This document shows, one piece after another, positions 32,804 through 44,788 of a DNA stretch of 64,000 nt (within the stretch, counting starts at the first letter, position 1; every line of letters starts with the position of its first letter). Source of the DNA: Mortierella alpina (taxonomy: Eukaryota > Mortierellomycota > Mortierellomycetes > Mortierellales > Mortierellaceae); contig JANATF010000011.1 of the NCBI GenBank assembly GCA_029449245.1, forward strand, positions 992,001-1,056,000. Reading direction: 5' to 3'. Made by a program: the position numbers and the translations under genes. The notes beneath the pieces are model-generated. The model saw nothing but the letters and a program-made list of their open reading frames with translations, was not told the origin of the DNA and searched no databases.

Positions 32804-33777
32804 ATGGTCGTCATCTCATACTGCGTAGAGTACGCACAGTCGCAGAAGAGCACCTGTCTCAAATGCAACAAAGTCATCCCAAACAAGTCCCTGCGTGTCG
32901 GCCGCATGGAGCGTCAGTCCGAGAAGGAAAAGAAGAAGTTTGCAAAGTTTCGGTGGTACCACTTCAAGTGCTTTGAGGTATTTTTAAAAAAAAACGCGAC
33001 TTGCCGATATGGATATTCGGCCTTTGGTTAGAGAGGTGGGGGACTGGCACGACCTGGGACTGACCCTCTTTTTTTCATTTTGCGCTCCATCTTTTTCTCT
33101 TAAGGTCCCCGAAATCATGACAAAGATCCCCGTACACTTGATCCGTGGACAGGTTGACCTCCTCGACAAGGTAAACAGTTTGGGACAGAGGACAGGACAA
33201 GGACAGGACAAGGACAGTGGATATTTAACCACTTGACTCTTTTCTTTTTGAGCTGATCGTGTAATCCTTTTATTTTTTTTTGCCTGGTCGTTAGGACAAG
33301 TTGCGTTTGGAGAGAGTGATCAAATTAGGCGTGGGTGCCTCATGGGGTCAGATCGTGGATCAGCACAAGAAGAAGGTCAAGGAGGAAGAGGAAGCAGCAG
33401 AAGCCGAGGCACTCGAGAACGGAACCCCACTTCCGTCCAAAAAGAAATCCGATGCGATGATGGACTCGGACGACGATGAGGATGCAGAGCCCAAGGATTT
33501 CACAGCCCAATTGACGGGAGAAGTGGACAGGAAACAGGAACGAAAGAACAGAAAGATGAACAAGTTGAAGGCAAAGACCGATGGCGCCAAGGTGGCCAAG
33601 AAAAACCGCCCGGCGACTGCAACTGCTGGTGGTGCTGCTGCTGCTGGAACATCGTTCGCCTCAAAAGCAGCCAAGGATTTCAAACCCATGTCGGCGGTGG
33701 AAAAGGCCATTGCTTCGTCGCGTACAGAGAGCAATAGGAAGTTGGAGCAGATGAAGAGCAAGTTTGGAAAGAAGTAA
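32804..33777 (+). CDS. Small protein with a PARP-type zinc finger
   Basis: Exons 32804-32977, 33105-33170 and 33295-33777 join in frame to 240 residues. Residues 1-90 form a PARP-type zinc finger: the ligands are Cys18 and Cys21 (CLKC) with His53 and Cys56 (WYHFKC), with GRM in between. In PARP1 and DNA ligase III this fold binds DNA breaks. The rest is charged low complexity: a Glu-rich coil (about 105-125), an acidic DSDDDEDAE patch, Lys-rich stretches and a basic end (LEQMKSKFGKK). No PARP catalytic domain or other enzyme domain is present. It is likely nuclear and DNA-binding (inference); the precise role is unknown. The start is the first ATG after the leader and directly precedes the finger. 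Confidence 0.82.
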
Positions 33778-34046
33778 GATGGAGAGTAGAGGCAGGCGAG
33801 CAAGGAAAATGAAAGGACAGAGCACCGCGATCCCACTACAACACAATGCATATATATTTTTTTTATCAGACATCATTCCTAAACAGGTTTACCCCACACA
33901 CACACAAAGATACAATGATGTTCTCGAGCGGAAAGCGCAATTGAATGGTGGTTTTTGCCTTCGTCCATTCTTTCTTCATCTTATATCACAAGCTGTTGAT
34001 ACATGAAAGAATGGTTTAATGGAGTGAGAGGGGGGGAAAACAGAAC

Positions 34047-35945
34047 CTAGACGGACCATTTGTTCATTTCTTCCACCAATCGATCCACCGTGCTGGTAGT
34101 AGCATCCCTTCCCGTGCTTCCTGCAGCGGCAGAGGATGATCCAGCATGAGCACTACTGCTCTGCATCAGATTCGCCAGACCGCCGCGGTGGCTCATCCAC
34201 CGACTGCTGTTGCCAGCAGGCGTTACGCGATCTTGACTGGCGAGCCTCATAACCATCCCTGCGCGCTGGTCATCCTCCAGGTCCAGGTTCAAAGCCGTGA
34301 CCCTCTTCCAATCCGAAAGCCTTCGCCTTTGACCCACCTCCGAACCTCCTCTGCCTCCACCTCCTGCCGCTGATGTTGCTGTTTCTGTAGCTGAAGCCAA
34401 TGTTGTCGCTGCCGGCACTGACCCTGACGAGGATAAGGTCGAGGACGACGATGGTAGTAAGGACTGTGAGTTTCTGTCGCTCCTGCCTACGGACGACGAT
34501 CCTTGCTGGGCATGGGGATCGTCCTGAAATGGGTTCCCGCAGATGGCAGGCCGACGGTTCGTCCTTGAGGTCATATGGCGCAAATGCACAGGCAGTCGTG
34601 ACCGATAGTGTGTCTTGGTTACACCACCGCCGGCGGATCCGAGAGCTGTGCGCAGCATTAGATCGCCTCCTGCTCCAAGGGGTGGGCCGCCGCCGCTTGA
34701 TGTCGCCGCCGCTACTGCAGACGCAGAGGACGACGAGGAGGATGAAGATGCGGCTGGAACTCCCGAGGTAGAAAAAGCGGACGAAGAGGAAGAGGAGGTG
34801 GAAGCCCCGGGACGCCCGACCAGAATCCCGATCCTGGACAAGTGGTAGTCTCGTTGGGCCGAGATGGCCCAGTATTTGTAAGGCGGGAACTTGCGGTTCA
34901 AAAAAGGGTTGTAGTGTAGATGGTGGTGGTGGTGGTGGTGATGATGATGATGGTGCCGCGACCGTAGACTGAAGTGGTGGTGTGGGTGCGAGCTGATAGT
35001 GCCATGATTATAATACAAGGTGCTGCCGTTGCTGCTATGGCCGTTGCCGTGGCTGCTGTTGTTGTTGCTGTTGTGGTGGTATACTCCATGCCCGGCATAG
35101 ACGCGGTGGCTATAAGTCCGGGGCACGGTGGCAAGAAGCGTTTCCCGAGGCAGGATCATCTCGCTGTAGTCGATGGTCAACGGGTTGGGTTTGGAAGCCT
35201 CCTGATCCTGTTGCTGAGGAGATTGCGAATGGTGACCTTCGTCCGTGTCCATGTCTTGATCGCCATCATGGTCCTGTCCTCTTCCTCCTCCTCCTCCTCC
35301 TCCTCCTTCTCCTCCTCCGCTCTGAGGCAGTAGGTGTCCCAGTTGCGGTCCTGATGACACCGCGACAGGCCGTCGTTGATCACCGTTGGTCCTCTGCTGC
35401 GACTTTGGGTCCTGGGTGGGGTTCAGCGACAGAAGCAGTGGGACAGAGAGACTCCGTTTTCGATGGTATCCTACCTCGGCAGTTCCTTTTCGGCCCCTTT
35501 CACTCGCGCCGGTGTGTTGCTCGTGCTGATCCATGGCCTGTTGCTGTTGTTGCTGCTGCTGTTGGAGCAAGGCTTGGTGATGTTGCTGGTAATCGTGCTG
35601 TAGTTCAAAAACACTCCGTTGATGGTGCATCATGTGTGTATGGTGCTCCAAGGCTCGCTGCAACGGTGAGGATGGCGGCAGTGGTTGTGAAGGCAGGATG
35701 GTTGGCTGTAGCATCAAGGGCGAGGGCACAGTGTGAGAAAAGTCCTCGTCTGTGCCATGGGTTGCATGGCCATGGTCATGGCCATGGCTGTCGTGTGAGA
35801 ATCCTGGTTCGTGTCCTGGTGCGACGACGTGTTTGATGGCACCTGTAGGCGTCTGTTGTTGTTGCTGCTGCTGTTGCTGCTGAAAGTATTGCTGATTGAG
35901 TTGCTGTTGATGCGCAATGGCATTGGAGTCGAACTGATGCAGCAT
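34047..35945 (-). CDS. Unrecognised His/Gln/Ser-rich protein
   Basis: This is one open frame of 632 residues without visible introns. I do not recognise it. It starts with Gln runs (FQQQQQ), has His-rich and Asn/Ser-rich tracts including a run of more than ten His (near residues 335-350), Gly runs and Ser/Ala runs. Between them are more ordinary segments that look conserved or folded: TIDYSEMILPRETLLATVPRT, FLNRKFPPYKYWAISAQRDY followed by HLSRIGILVGRPGAST, and HYRSRLPVHLRHMTSRTNRR. The C-terminus (residues about 560-632) reads RLSDWKRVTALNLDLEDDQRAGM and ends with VDRLVEEMNKWSV. There is no signal peptide or membrane segment. It may be a regulatory scaffold or nuclear protein; no function is assigned. 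The triplet-repeat DNA is prone to length change. Confidence 0.7.
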   Translation of the reverse strand: MLHQFDSNAIAHQQQLNQQYFQQQQQQQQQQTPTGAIKHVVAPGHEPGFSHDSHGHDHGHATHGTDEDFSHTVPSPLMLQPTILPSQPLPPSSPLQRALEHHTHMMHHQRSVFELQHDYQQHHQALLQQQQQQQQQAMDQHEQHTGASERGRKGTAEVGYHRKRSLSVPLLLSLNPTQDPKSQQRTNGDQRRPVAVSSGPQLGHLLPQSGGGEGGGGGGGGRGQDHDGDQDMDTDEGHHSQSPQQQDQEASKPNPLTIDYSEMILPRETLLATVPRTYSHRVYAGHGVYHHNSNNNSSHGNGHSSNGSTLYYNHGTISSHPHHHFSLRSRHHHHHHHHHHHHLHYNPFLNRKFPPYKYWAISAQRDYHLSRIGILVGRPGASTSSSSSSAFSTSGVPAASSSSSSSSASAVAAATSSGGGPPLGAGGDLMLRTALGSAGGGVTKTHYRSRLPVHLRHMTSRTNRRPAICGNPFQDDPHAQQGSSSVGRSDRNSQSLLPSSSSTLSSSGSVPAATTLASATETATSAAGGGGRGGSEVGQRRRLSDWKRVTALNLDLEDDQRAGMVMRLASQDRVTPAGNSSRWMSHRGGLANLMQSSSAHAGSSSAAAGSTGRDATTSTVDRLVEEMNKWSV

Positions 35946-37471
35946 TCAGAGTTGTGTGCGTGAGATTGCGAGTGAGAAGGGACAGCGAGAGGGTTGAGAA
36001 TCACAAGAGTGTGTGAGTGTGTGAGTGTGTGAGTGTGTGAGTGTGCGGGTGTGTGGGTGAATGTGAGAGACAATGTGCTGTTGTGTTGTTGTATTGCTGT
36101 CGCCAATGATAAAAAAGACAAGACATGGAAATGGAAATGGGTATCTGGAGCGAGGCTTTTTATCTTGCTGCCCTTATCCTTCCCCATGCCACGTCCATCG
36201 CACCATGACACCCACCCGACCGCCTCGTCCTCCCTGCGTGGACCCTCTCGCCCCTCCCAGAAGCCCTCTCGAAAAGGGTGGCTCTCATTCACAGGCTCTG
36301 TGCATACCTCCTTAAGGCAGTGCGGCAGGACAAAGGGACACTTTGCACCTGCCATCCATGCAGGCATGCATGCAGTTCATGTTGCGCAAGGTCTATTGTC
36401 GTTTTTTTTTCTCCTTCTGTCTCCCCTCCCCTTGCTTGCACATCTCATCCTCTTGGTGATGCCTTCCCTAATATTCCCTTGTCAGCGCCACTCGATCAAG
36501 TTCTTGGCGACTCCGCTCTCCCTCTCTTGGACCTGCTACCCTGAAGAATTCCAGGACGGAACAATAGAGACAAAAAGACCTAACTGGCATGGCGCTGGGA
36601 TCTGCAGGCCTCGCTCCATAAAATGGAAAACGGACGCGTTGTCCTCGCGCCTGAAAAAAAAATCTCCGCGTGACAACTCTCGTCAGCGCATTAGAGTTCA
36701 CCTTCACCCCATTATGGGGTTCCCGTGCGGCACAGGGCGTGTATTCATCAGGCAAAATCATGGTCGCTTGCGGCAGAGTGCAGTAAATATCAGGAATGTC
36801 GAGCGAAAAAATAAAAGTAGGCAAGCATGAAGAGCATCGGAACCGATATTTTGTATAGTTCACACCCCCAGGCTAGTGAAACGTCCTTGTCCTCGGCACT
36901 ACCTTCCTGCATAACAGTCTAGCCACAAGCACTCCTAAGGGACCACAAAAAGACAATATTGAAAGGCTCGGACTGACTCTCTCCGATTGCAGGTCTGGCT
37001 GTTTATCATAATAACGAGCACCCACATATAGGAGCATTACCATGAGCCCGCCAGTGTATTCCCACCCATCTCTGAGATATTGCCCGTGAACACTGCATCG
37101 CCCGATGAGGACTTGTTGCCGCCACGGCTTTGGGTTGAGGATGTGCCTAATGCCATCACCCATATAAGTTACCATCGTCCACCTACGGGAGCAGCTTCCT
37201 TGATCAAATCATGACCCCTATTCCACGAGAAGGGATTGCAGGAGCTCAACTACAGAAAGACGCGCCTATGAAAAATCAAGGACGTGGAAAACGACACTAG
37301 CAAATCGTTCGCGCGTCTGCCAATCACAGACGGCCGTTGCTGCCATACGGATTGGGCGTCGAAAGCAAAAAGGACATTTTCTTTCCTCAAGTCCTTTGCT
37401 CTTTGCTTTACATTTCACCTCGCCAACTTTACCATCATCCGCTCTCCCTCCTTCTCCCCCTCCCTCTCGAC
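35946..37471. other. Intergenic between divergent His-rich and F-box/LRR genes
   Basis: It contains promoters for both flanking genes. A (GTGTGTGA)n-like repeat at about 36,010-36,050 lies in the probable leader of the His-rich gene. Open frames here carry no recognisable domain. Confidence 0.5.
36010..36050. repeat. (GTGTGTGA)n microsatellite
   Basis: An 8-bp unit of the type GTGTGTGA repeats about four to five times and ends in diverged copies. It lies about 65-105 bases upstream of the start codon of the minus-strand His-rich gene. Confidence 0.75.
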
Positions 37472-38734
37472 ATGGACCCGCTGTCTATTCCCGAGCTGCT
37501 CTCTCTTATCTGCTGTCACCTCGACAAGCAAACTCTCGCCTCTGGTACGCTAGTCTGCAGAACATGGTCTCACATCTGCACAAGGCTCCTCTGGGAATCC
37601 TGCTTCTTCACACCTGAGCAGTACGGCACTTACCACTCCACATTTGATGACCATGCGCATCTCATTTACGCCATGGATGCTGAGCAGCGGCTTATAGGGC
37701 GAGATGCGCGCTTTATTGCTCATCAGTGTATCAACCTCTCGGACCTCAAGCTGAGATCGTGCTATCTGATCCCCGCAAGTCTTGATGTTTTATTCGATGG
37801 TATTCTCAAGGTCAAGCGCTTGACGCTGGAGCTCTGCCGAGGCGTCAATAGCAGCATCGCCCCGAGACTCACACGCCTTCCAGCGCTTCATGATCTCGAC
37901 ATTACTGTTCACACGCAAGAGCGTGGAAACGGGGACTGGAGAGAGGACGATATGGTGTTGTTGTTGACGAGGTGTCGACGCCTGCTGTCTCTCAAGATTT
38001 TTGGACCGGATCTGTCGCACATCCATCTGCTTGGCCTCAAGAGACAGTCGGTCTCTCTCGGTCTGGTCAGTCTGGAGCTGGTTTGGACTTTCATCTCGGA
38101 GAACGCGCTCACTGTTCTGCTGGGGAAAAGCCCTTCGTTGTCGTCCCTGATCCTGTTGCACAACGCGAGCAAGAACTCGACTGTCCAGGCCATTGCACAG
38201 TCCAGTCCGCAGCTGCAGGCCCTTGGCCTACGCAACTCGACAAGCATCTCTACAGCGGCCTTTGACTCTTTGTTCAAGAACCACCCCATGCTGACTCAGC
38301 TTGATCTCTCGAGAACATTGATTCACGATGCAGCAGTGGTCATGCTGGCGCAGAGCTGTTGTCAGCTACAAGATCTGAACCTGAGTGGATGCTCGCGCGT
38401 GACCACGGCGGCGTTTTTGAAGATGGTCTCGATGCTGGGAAGGTTGCGTACACTGCGTGTCAGCGGGTGCACCAAGCTCAAGCGTGAGGCGTTCCTGGGG
38501 GTGACGCCGTGGGCCAGCAGAGACACGCTCCAGGAGCTGGAAATGGCATCTGTAGGGATTCGAGCAGAGACCGAGGCGCTGGACGGGTTCGTGAATCTGC
38601 TGAGCTCGCTTAAGCGACTGAGGCAGCTGTGCCTCGACACGGCTGTGAGTCAACACGTGGCGGTGTTCGCGTTCTTGACGAACTCGCCTGAGGTCTGTGT
38701 GGCTAGGGTGGACCCTGTCCCCAACCGTTGCTGA
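37472..38734 (+). CDS. F-box/LRR protein (FBXL/AMN1-like)
   Basis: This intronless gene encodes 420 residues. The start at 37,472 directly precedes the F-box-like MDPLSIPELLSLICCHLDKQ and VCRTWSHICTRLLWESCF; the frame is open upstream, but those residues are leader-like. About eight leucine-rich repeats of the cysteine-containing type follow, for example LTQLDLSRTLIHDAAV, LQDLNLSGCSRVTTAAF and LRTLRVSGCTKLKREAF, as in SCF substrate receptors of the FBXL class and in AMN1. It is more canonical in its repeats than the two F-box genes at 22.7-28.2 kb and clearly a different subfamily. Its target is unknown. Confidence 0.85.
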   Translation: MDPLSIPELLSLICCHLDKQTLASGTLVCRTWSHICTRLLWESCFFTPEQYGTYHSTFDDHAHLIYAMDAEQRLIGRDARFIAHQCINLSDLKLRSCYLIPASLDVLFDGILKVKRLTLELCRGVNSSIAPRLTRLPALHDLDITVHTQERGNGDWREDDMVLLLTRCRRLLSLKIFGPDLSHIHLLGLKRQSVSLGLVSLELVWTFISENALTVLLGKSPSLSSLILLHNASKNSTVQAIAQSSPQLQALGLRNSTSISTAAFDSLFKNHPMLTQLDLSRTLIHDAAVVMLAQSCCQLQDLNLSGCSRVTTAAFLKMVSMLGRLRTLRVSGCTKLKREAFLGVTPWASRDTLQELEMASVGIRAETEALDGFVNLLSSLKRLRQLCLDTAVSQHVAVFAFLTNSPEVCVARVDPVPNRC

Positions 38735-38900
38735 CAACTCGACGACTTTGCCTCTTGTCTCCGCTCTCGCCGTTGTTCCTTGCCTCGAACCGACCTCGTT
38801 TCGGTGGCCCTTTGCCCAAGTGCACTCCCACACGACGTAACGACATAAAATACAGTTGATCGTTTTTCTGCATTGAGGCTCATTCCATCGTCCTTTGTAA

Positions 38901-41332
<2,432 letters not shown>

Positions 41333-41351
41333 GAATGCAAATGGAAGATAG

Positions 41352-41830
41352 AGCAGGAGTCGGGGAGGCGCACTAGTGCTGGCTCGAGTCTCCAGGCAAA
41401 AAATGCATAGCAATATCCGCAAAACGCAAAACGACAAAAAAAAAAGCAAGAAAAAGAATCAGAATAAAACAATTGCCCTGGCAAAGGCTGTAAACAGCGT
41501 GGTTGGACAGGGTGAGAGCCTAGGACAAGCATGGAAGGCGCGTGTGCTTTTTCGAGCACCTTTCGGACAGCCTCTCCAAAGGACGCAATAGCAAGGATGG
41601 CGTGTGGACATGAAAGCAGATGCGCGTTGCTGCAACGGATGGGAACAAAACCTTATTATTCATAGCCATGAGCAATTGGAGGCCGAGTGCAACAAGGTTG
41701 CCTCCTCAGCGCAGCAGGCAAGGCGCTATTCAAAGACTACACACCGAAGCATCCATCGCTCCCACGCCTCATCTGCCTCTCTTGTTTCTCTCCCTCTTTG
41801 CAGACACACCATTTCTCCATCACACATACA
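41352..41830. other. Intergenic between PAB1 and the decarboxylase gene
   Basis: It holds the PAB1 poly(A) signal AATAAA at 41,463-41,468 and the decarboxylase promoter, with a pyrimidine-rich leader from about 41,760. No gene is seen. Confidence 0.5.
41463..41468 (+). terminator. Poly(A) signal of PAB1
   Basis: AATAAA lies about 110-130 bases after the PAB1 stop, depending on which frame is used at the end. Confidence 0.5.
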
Positions 41831-43816
41831 ATGGCACTCCACGATGACCACACTGTGATTGCCAAGCTACTGGAGCTCATTGCCCATGCGGCCACTTCAC
41901 GATTCGAGACCACAGAAGCGCAGCGTCAGACCTTGCCCCTCCGTCCCTTCCCAGCACTCGCGGACCTCTCGCGCGACGATGCCCAAAACGACTCGACAAC
42001 AGCGACGACTACGACTACGACGATTGACCCAGCTACAAGAGCCTTCTTGGCACCCCACCTTCAGCAGCTCTCCTCGGATGGCTTGGGCCTAGAGCTGACA
42101 GTCCAGGAACTCGTCTCGCAGATCGGACCGTCGCTCTCCAACAGTGCAGGGCCTCGTTATTTTGGTCTGGTCACAGGAGGAGTGACGCCTGCCGCGTTCC
42201 TGGCGGACTGGCTGGTGACGATGTACGATCAGAATACAATCCTGGACTCGGTCGAGCACATGTCTGGGTATAGTGTGATTACGGACCAGGCGATGAAGAT
42301 GGTCCTGGATTTGTTTTCGTTGCCGAGAGAGGTCATACGGAAAACGACGACGACGACGACGACTACGAACGACGACAACAACAACGGTGGTGGTGATGAC
42401 GGTACGGAGGCTGTTGTTGCAGGAGAGCCGTACTTGGGGAAGAAAGAAGGGATCTTTCGAGCCATGACGACGACTGGCTCGACGGCGTCGAATATTGTGG
42501 GGATGGCGGTTGGGCGCCAGTGGTTGGGCAAGCATGTACGAGGTGTGGATTATACGCAGGATGGATATGATGGGCAGGTCGTGGTGCTGACGAACATGGC
42601 GCATGCAACGGTCTGGAAGGCGGCAAGTATTCTGGGGATTGGGCGTCGACAGGTGATGGAGGTACCGAGTATGGGCGGTAAGGAGGACCCGTGGGAGACG
42701 GTGTTGGAGCAGGAGGTACTGAGGTGGAAGAATGCGGGGAAGGCCGTCATGGTGTTCTTGTCGTTTGGTGAGGTCAACACGGTAAGTCTCTCTCGCTCGC
42801 TCGCTCTGTCTCTTGTGCCATAAGCGATGAAGAAACTAGAGCAAATGCTTTTCATTCTTCCAATCCTTGGCATGGTTGGTTCACTATTTAGCTAAACGCG
42901 CTCCTTTCATTCTGTACGTGTGTCTTGTGTGTGTTCTGTTGTGTCTAGGGCATCTTTCCAAGAAACACCCGGCGAATTGCCGAGATCTGCAGAGAAAACC
43001 ATGTTTACTTTCACATCGATGGCGCATTTGGTATTTACTCGCGCTGCTCTCCCAAGTACGCGCACTTGGCTGATGGGCTAGAACTCGCAGATAGCATTAC
43101 AGGTAAAGGGTCTACCATACTATTTCCGAGACGACGCGGCAGCAGCCTCTTGATCGTTCTCTTGCACTTGAGGACCTTGTTGCTTTGTAATTAACATTGG
43201 GACCTATTACCACGAAAAAAAAAAAAAAACAAATGTAGCTTGCGGACATAAGTGGCTCAATGTGCCATACGACTGCGGTCTGTTCTTGTACCGTCGTTCG
43301 CTGGAAAAGACGATCATGGAACCACTGTTCAGCTCCTCGGCTGCTTACCTTCGACCCTCGGACTCGCTATTCTCACATCCGATGAATATTTCCATCGAGA
43401 ACTCACAGAGGTTTCGTGCTTTGCCTGTCTGGGCCACACTCAAGGCCTACGGGCGTGAGGGCTACAGAAGGATTGTGGAGGAGAACTGTCGGTTTGCAAA
43501 GACATTGTACAGTTGGATGAAGGAGACTAGGCCAGATTTGTACACGGTTCTGACAGAGGAATGTCCTCTGAATATTGTCGTGTTTGCTCAAACGCCGTCT
43601 CGGTCTGAGGAGAAGGAATCAAGCGAGGTATTGGAAAAGAAGAATGCAGCGTTGTTGAGCAGGATCAATCACACGGGCGTGGCGTATTTTTCACCGACAG
43701 TGTGGAACGGCCAGCCAGCGATTCGTGCGGCGATCAGTAACTGGAAGACGACTGTAGAACTGGACTGGGAGCCTGTGCGGGCGATGTTGGAGGAACAAGG
43801 CGCTATCCGCGCGTGA
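41831..43816 (+). CDS. PLP-dependent group II amino-acid decarboxylase-like protein
   Basis: This is a fold-type I pyridoxal-phosphate enzyme of the aromatic amino acid/glutamate decarboxylase group. Exons 41831-42781, 42949-43102 and 43239-43816 join in frame to 560 residues. Visible family features are GPRYFGLVTGGVTPAAFLADW and YDQNTI (substrate-entry region), TTTGSTASNIVGMAVGR (cofactor phosphate region), NMAHATVWKAASILGIG, YFHIDGAFGIYS (the Asp that pairs with the PLP ring nitrogen) and ACGHKWLNVPYDCGLFLYRR, in which the HKW Lys binds PLP. Two low-complexity inserts occur: a Thr run near residue 55 and a TTTTTTTTNDDNNNGGG tract near 175, encoded by an (ACG)n repeat. The amino acid substrate cannot be read; tyrosine or related aromatic substrates are possible. 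The gene converges with the PI31-like gene. Confidence 0.9.
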
Positions 43817-43916
43817 AAGAAAGAGAATTGGATGCCTTTTTTTGTTATATCAAAACTTTATACAGATTAGAAGGACAATAGACGCAAGAAGAGATACAGA
43901 GTGATAAAGTCAACGT

Positions 43917-44501
43917 CTATCTTGTCCAGTCTGGTGTCTGGAGCTCGTCATTATCAGGTTCCCCACTGCCAAAGCCTGATGAGCCTGCTCGGCCTCCCTG
44001 TTGACTGGCAGGACCACCACGGCCAGGCAATCCTTGGCGGACACTGTCGGGCATGATGGGATCAAAGCGTGCACCTTGCGGGACAGCGCCAGGAGGCAGG
44101 AACGAGTCGTTATCGGGCCCAGCTCTAAACGGTCCTCGGTTAGCTGCAGTATTGGTTACACGGCCGCCCGTGTACGGAGCATGTGGCTCGTGATGGAATC
44201 CGCCAAGGTTTGATGATCCTCCTGTTGTACCACTTGAGCTGAGGATGTCTGCGCTATGGGCTCCGGACCCAGCTCCGGATGAAGTGTTCCTGTGGGCTTG
44301 CTGGGAGGAAGATGCGGAAGATGGGCCATCTGAGGCGTGGCCGGCGTGCCAGGATGGGTGATCTGGAGTAAGGACCATATCTCCGCCGCGGGTGTTGGCG
44401 GGGTTCGTGGCCTGCTGCAAAGGGTTCTTGGACCCGTGGCCCGCGGTGTTGCTGGCACCAAAGTTTGGCTGGCGGTCGTTGCTGCCTAGGTTGAAGGCCA
44501 T
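43917..44501 (-). CDS. PI31 proteasome-regulator C-terminal domain protein
   Basis: This is an open frame of 194 residues. It shows the two hallmark blocks of the PI31 C-terminal region: GGDMVLTPDHPSW (family form GG.MLVGPDHP.F) and FLPPGAVPQGARFDPIMP (family form LPPGAVPPGARFDP). PI31 proteins bind and regulate the 20S proteasome through this Pro/Gly-rich, largely disordered tail. The usual N-terminal FP domain is not visible. The protein begins MAFNLGSNDRQPNFG and is Ser/Gly/Asn-rich throughout. Either this is a short tail-only relative or an upstream exon was missed; the ATG is preceded by CTACAG, which could also be an acceptor. Its start lies 287 bases from the divergent HBS1 start. Confidence 0.75.
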   Translation of the reverse strand: MAFNLGSNDRQPNFGASNTAGHGSKNPLQQATNPANTRGGDMVLTPDHPSWHAGHASDGPSSASSSQQAHRNTSSGAGSGAHSADILSSSGTTGGSSNLGGFHHEPHAPYTGGRVTNTAANRGPFRAGPDNDSFLPPGAVPQGARFDPIMPDSVRQGLPGRGGPASQQGGRAGSSGFGSGEPDNDELQTPDWTR

Positions 44502-44788
44502 CTGTAGTTGTGCTACCTGCTGCGGTGTGAGTGTGTGGAGTGGAGGTGTTAAGGAAGGGAGCCAAGATGATAAAGAGGTGAAGTGCGAGATGGAAAAAAA
44601 GGAAAATGCGTGCAGAATGTCTCAGTGGCCAGTGGTCCATGCATCATCATCACGTACAGCGCCTGCCGAGTATGTCACGTACCGAGTCGCCAAAAAAAAG
44701 AGTTTTATGTCCGAGTCGGCCGAACACTCATTCCCGCCTTTGCATTCATTCTTCACACACGCACCTTTGCAGCTAACATCAGAAACAC
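44502..44788. promoter_or_regulatory. Divergent promoter between the PI31-like gene and HBS1
   Basis: These 287 bases separate two opposite start codons, so they must serve both genes. No convincing TATA box is visible. Confidence 0.5.

Noticed and set aside
36033-36830. Open frame of 265 codons between the His-rich and F-box genes
   Set aside because: It starts in a GT microsatellite, shows no recognisable domain and has the irregular composition of non-coding DNA.
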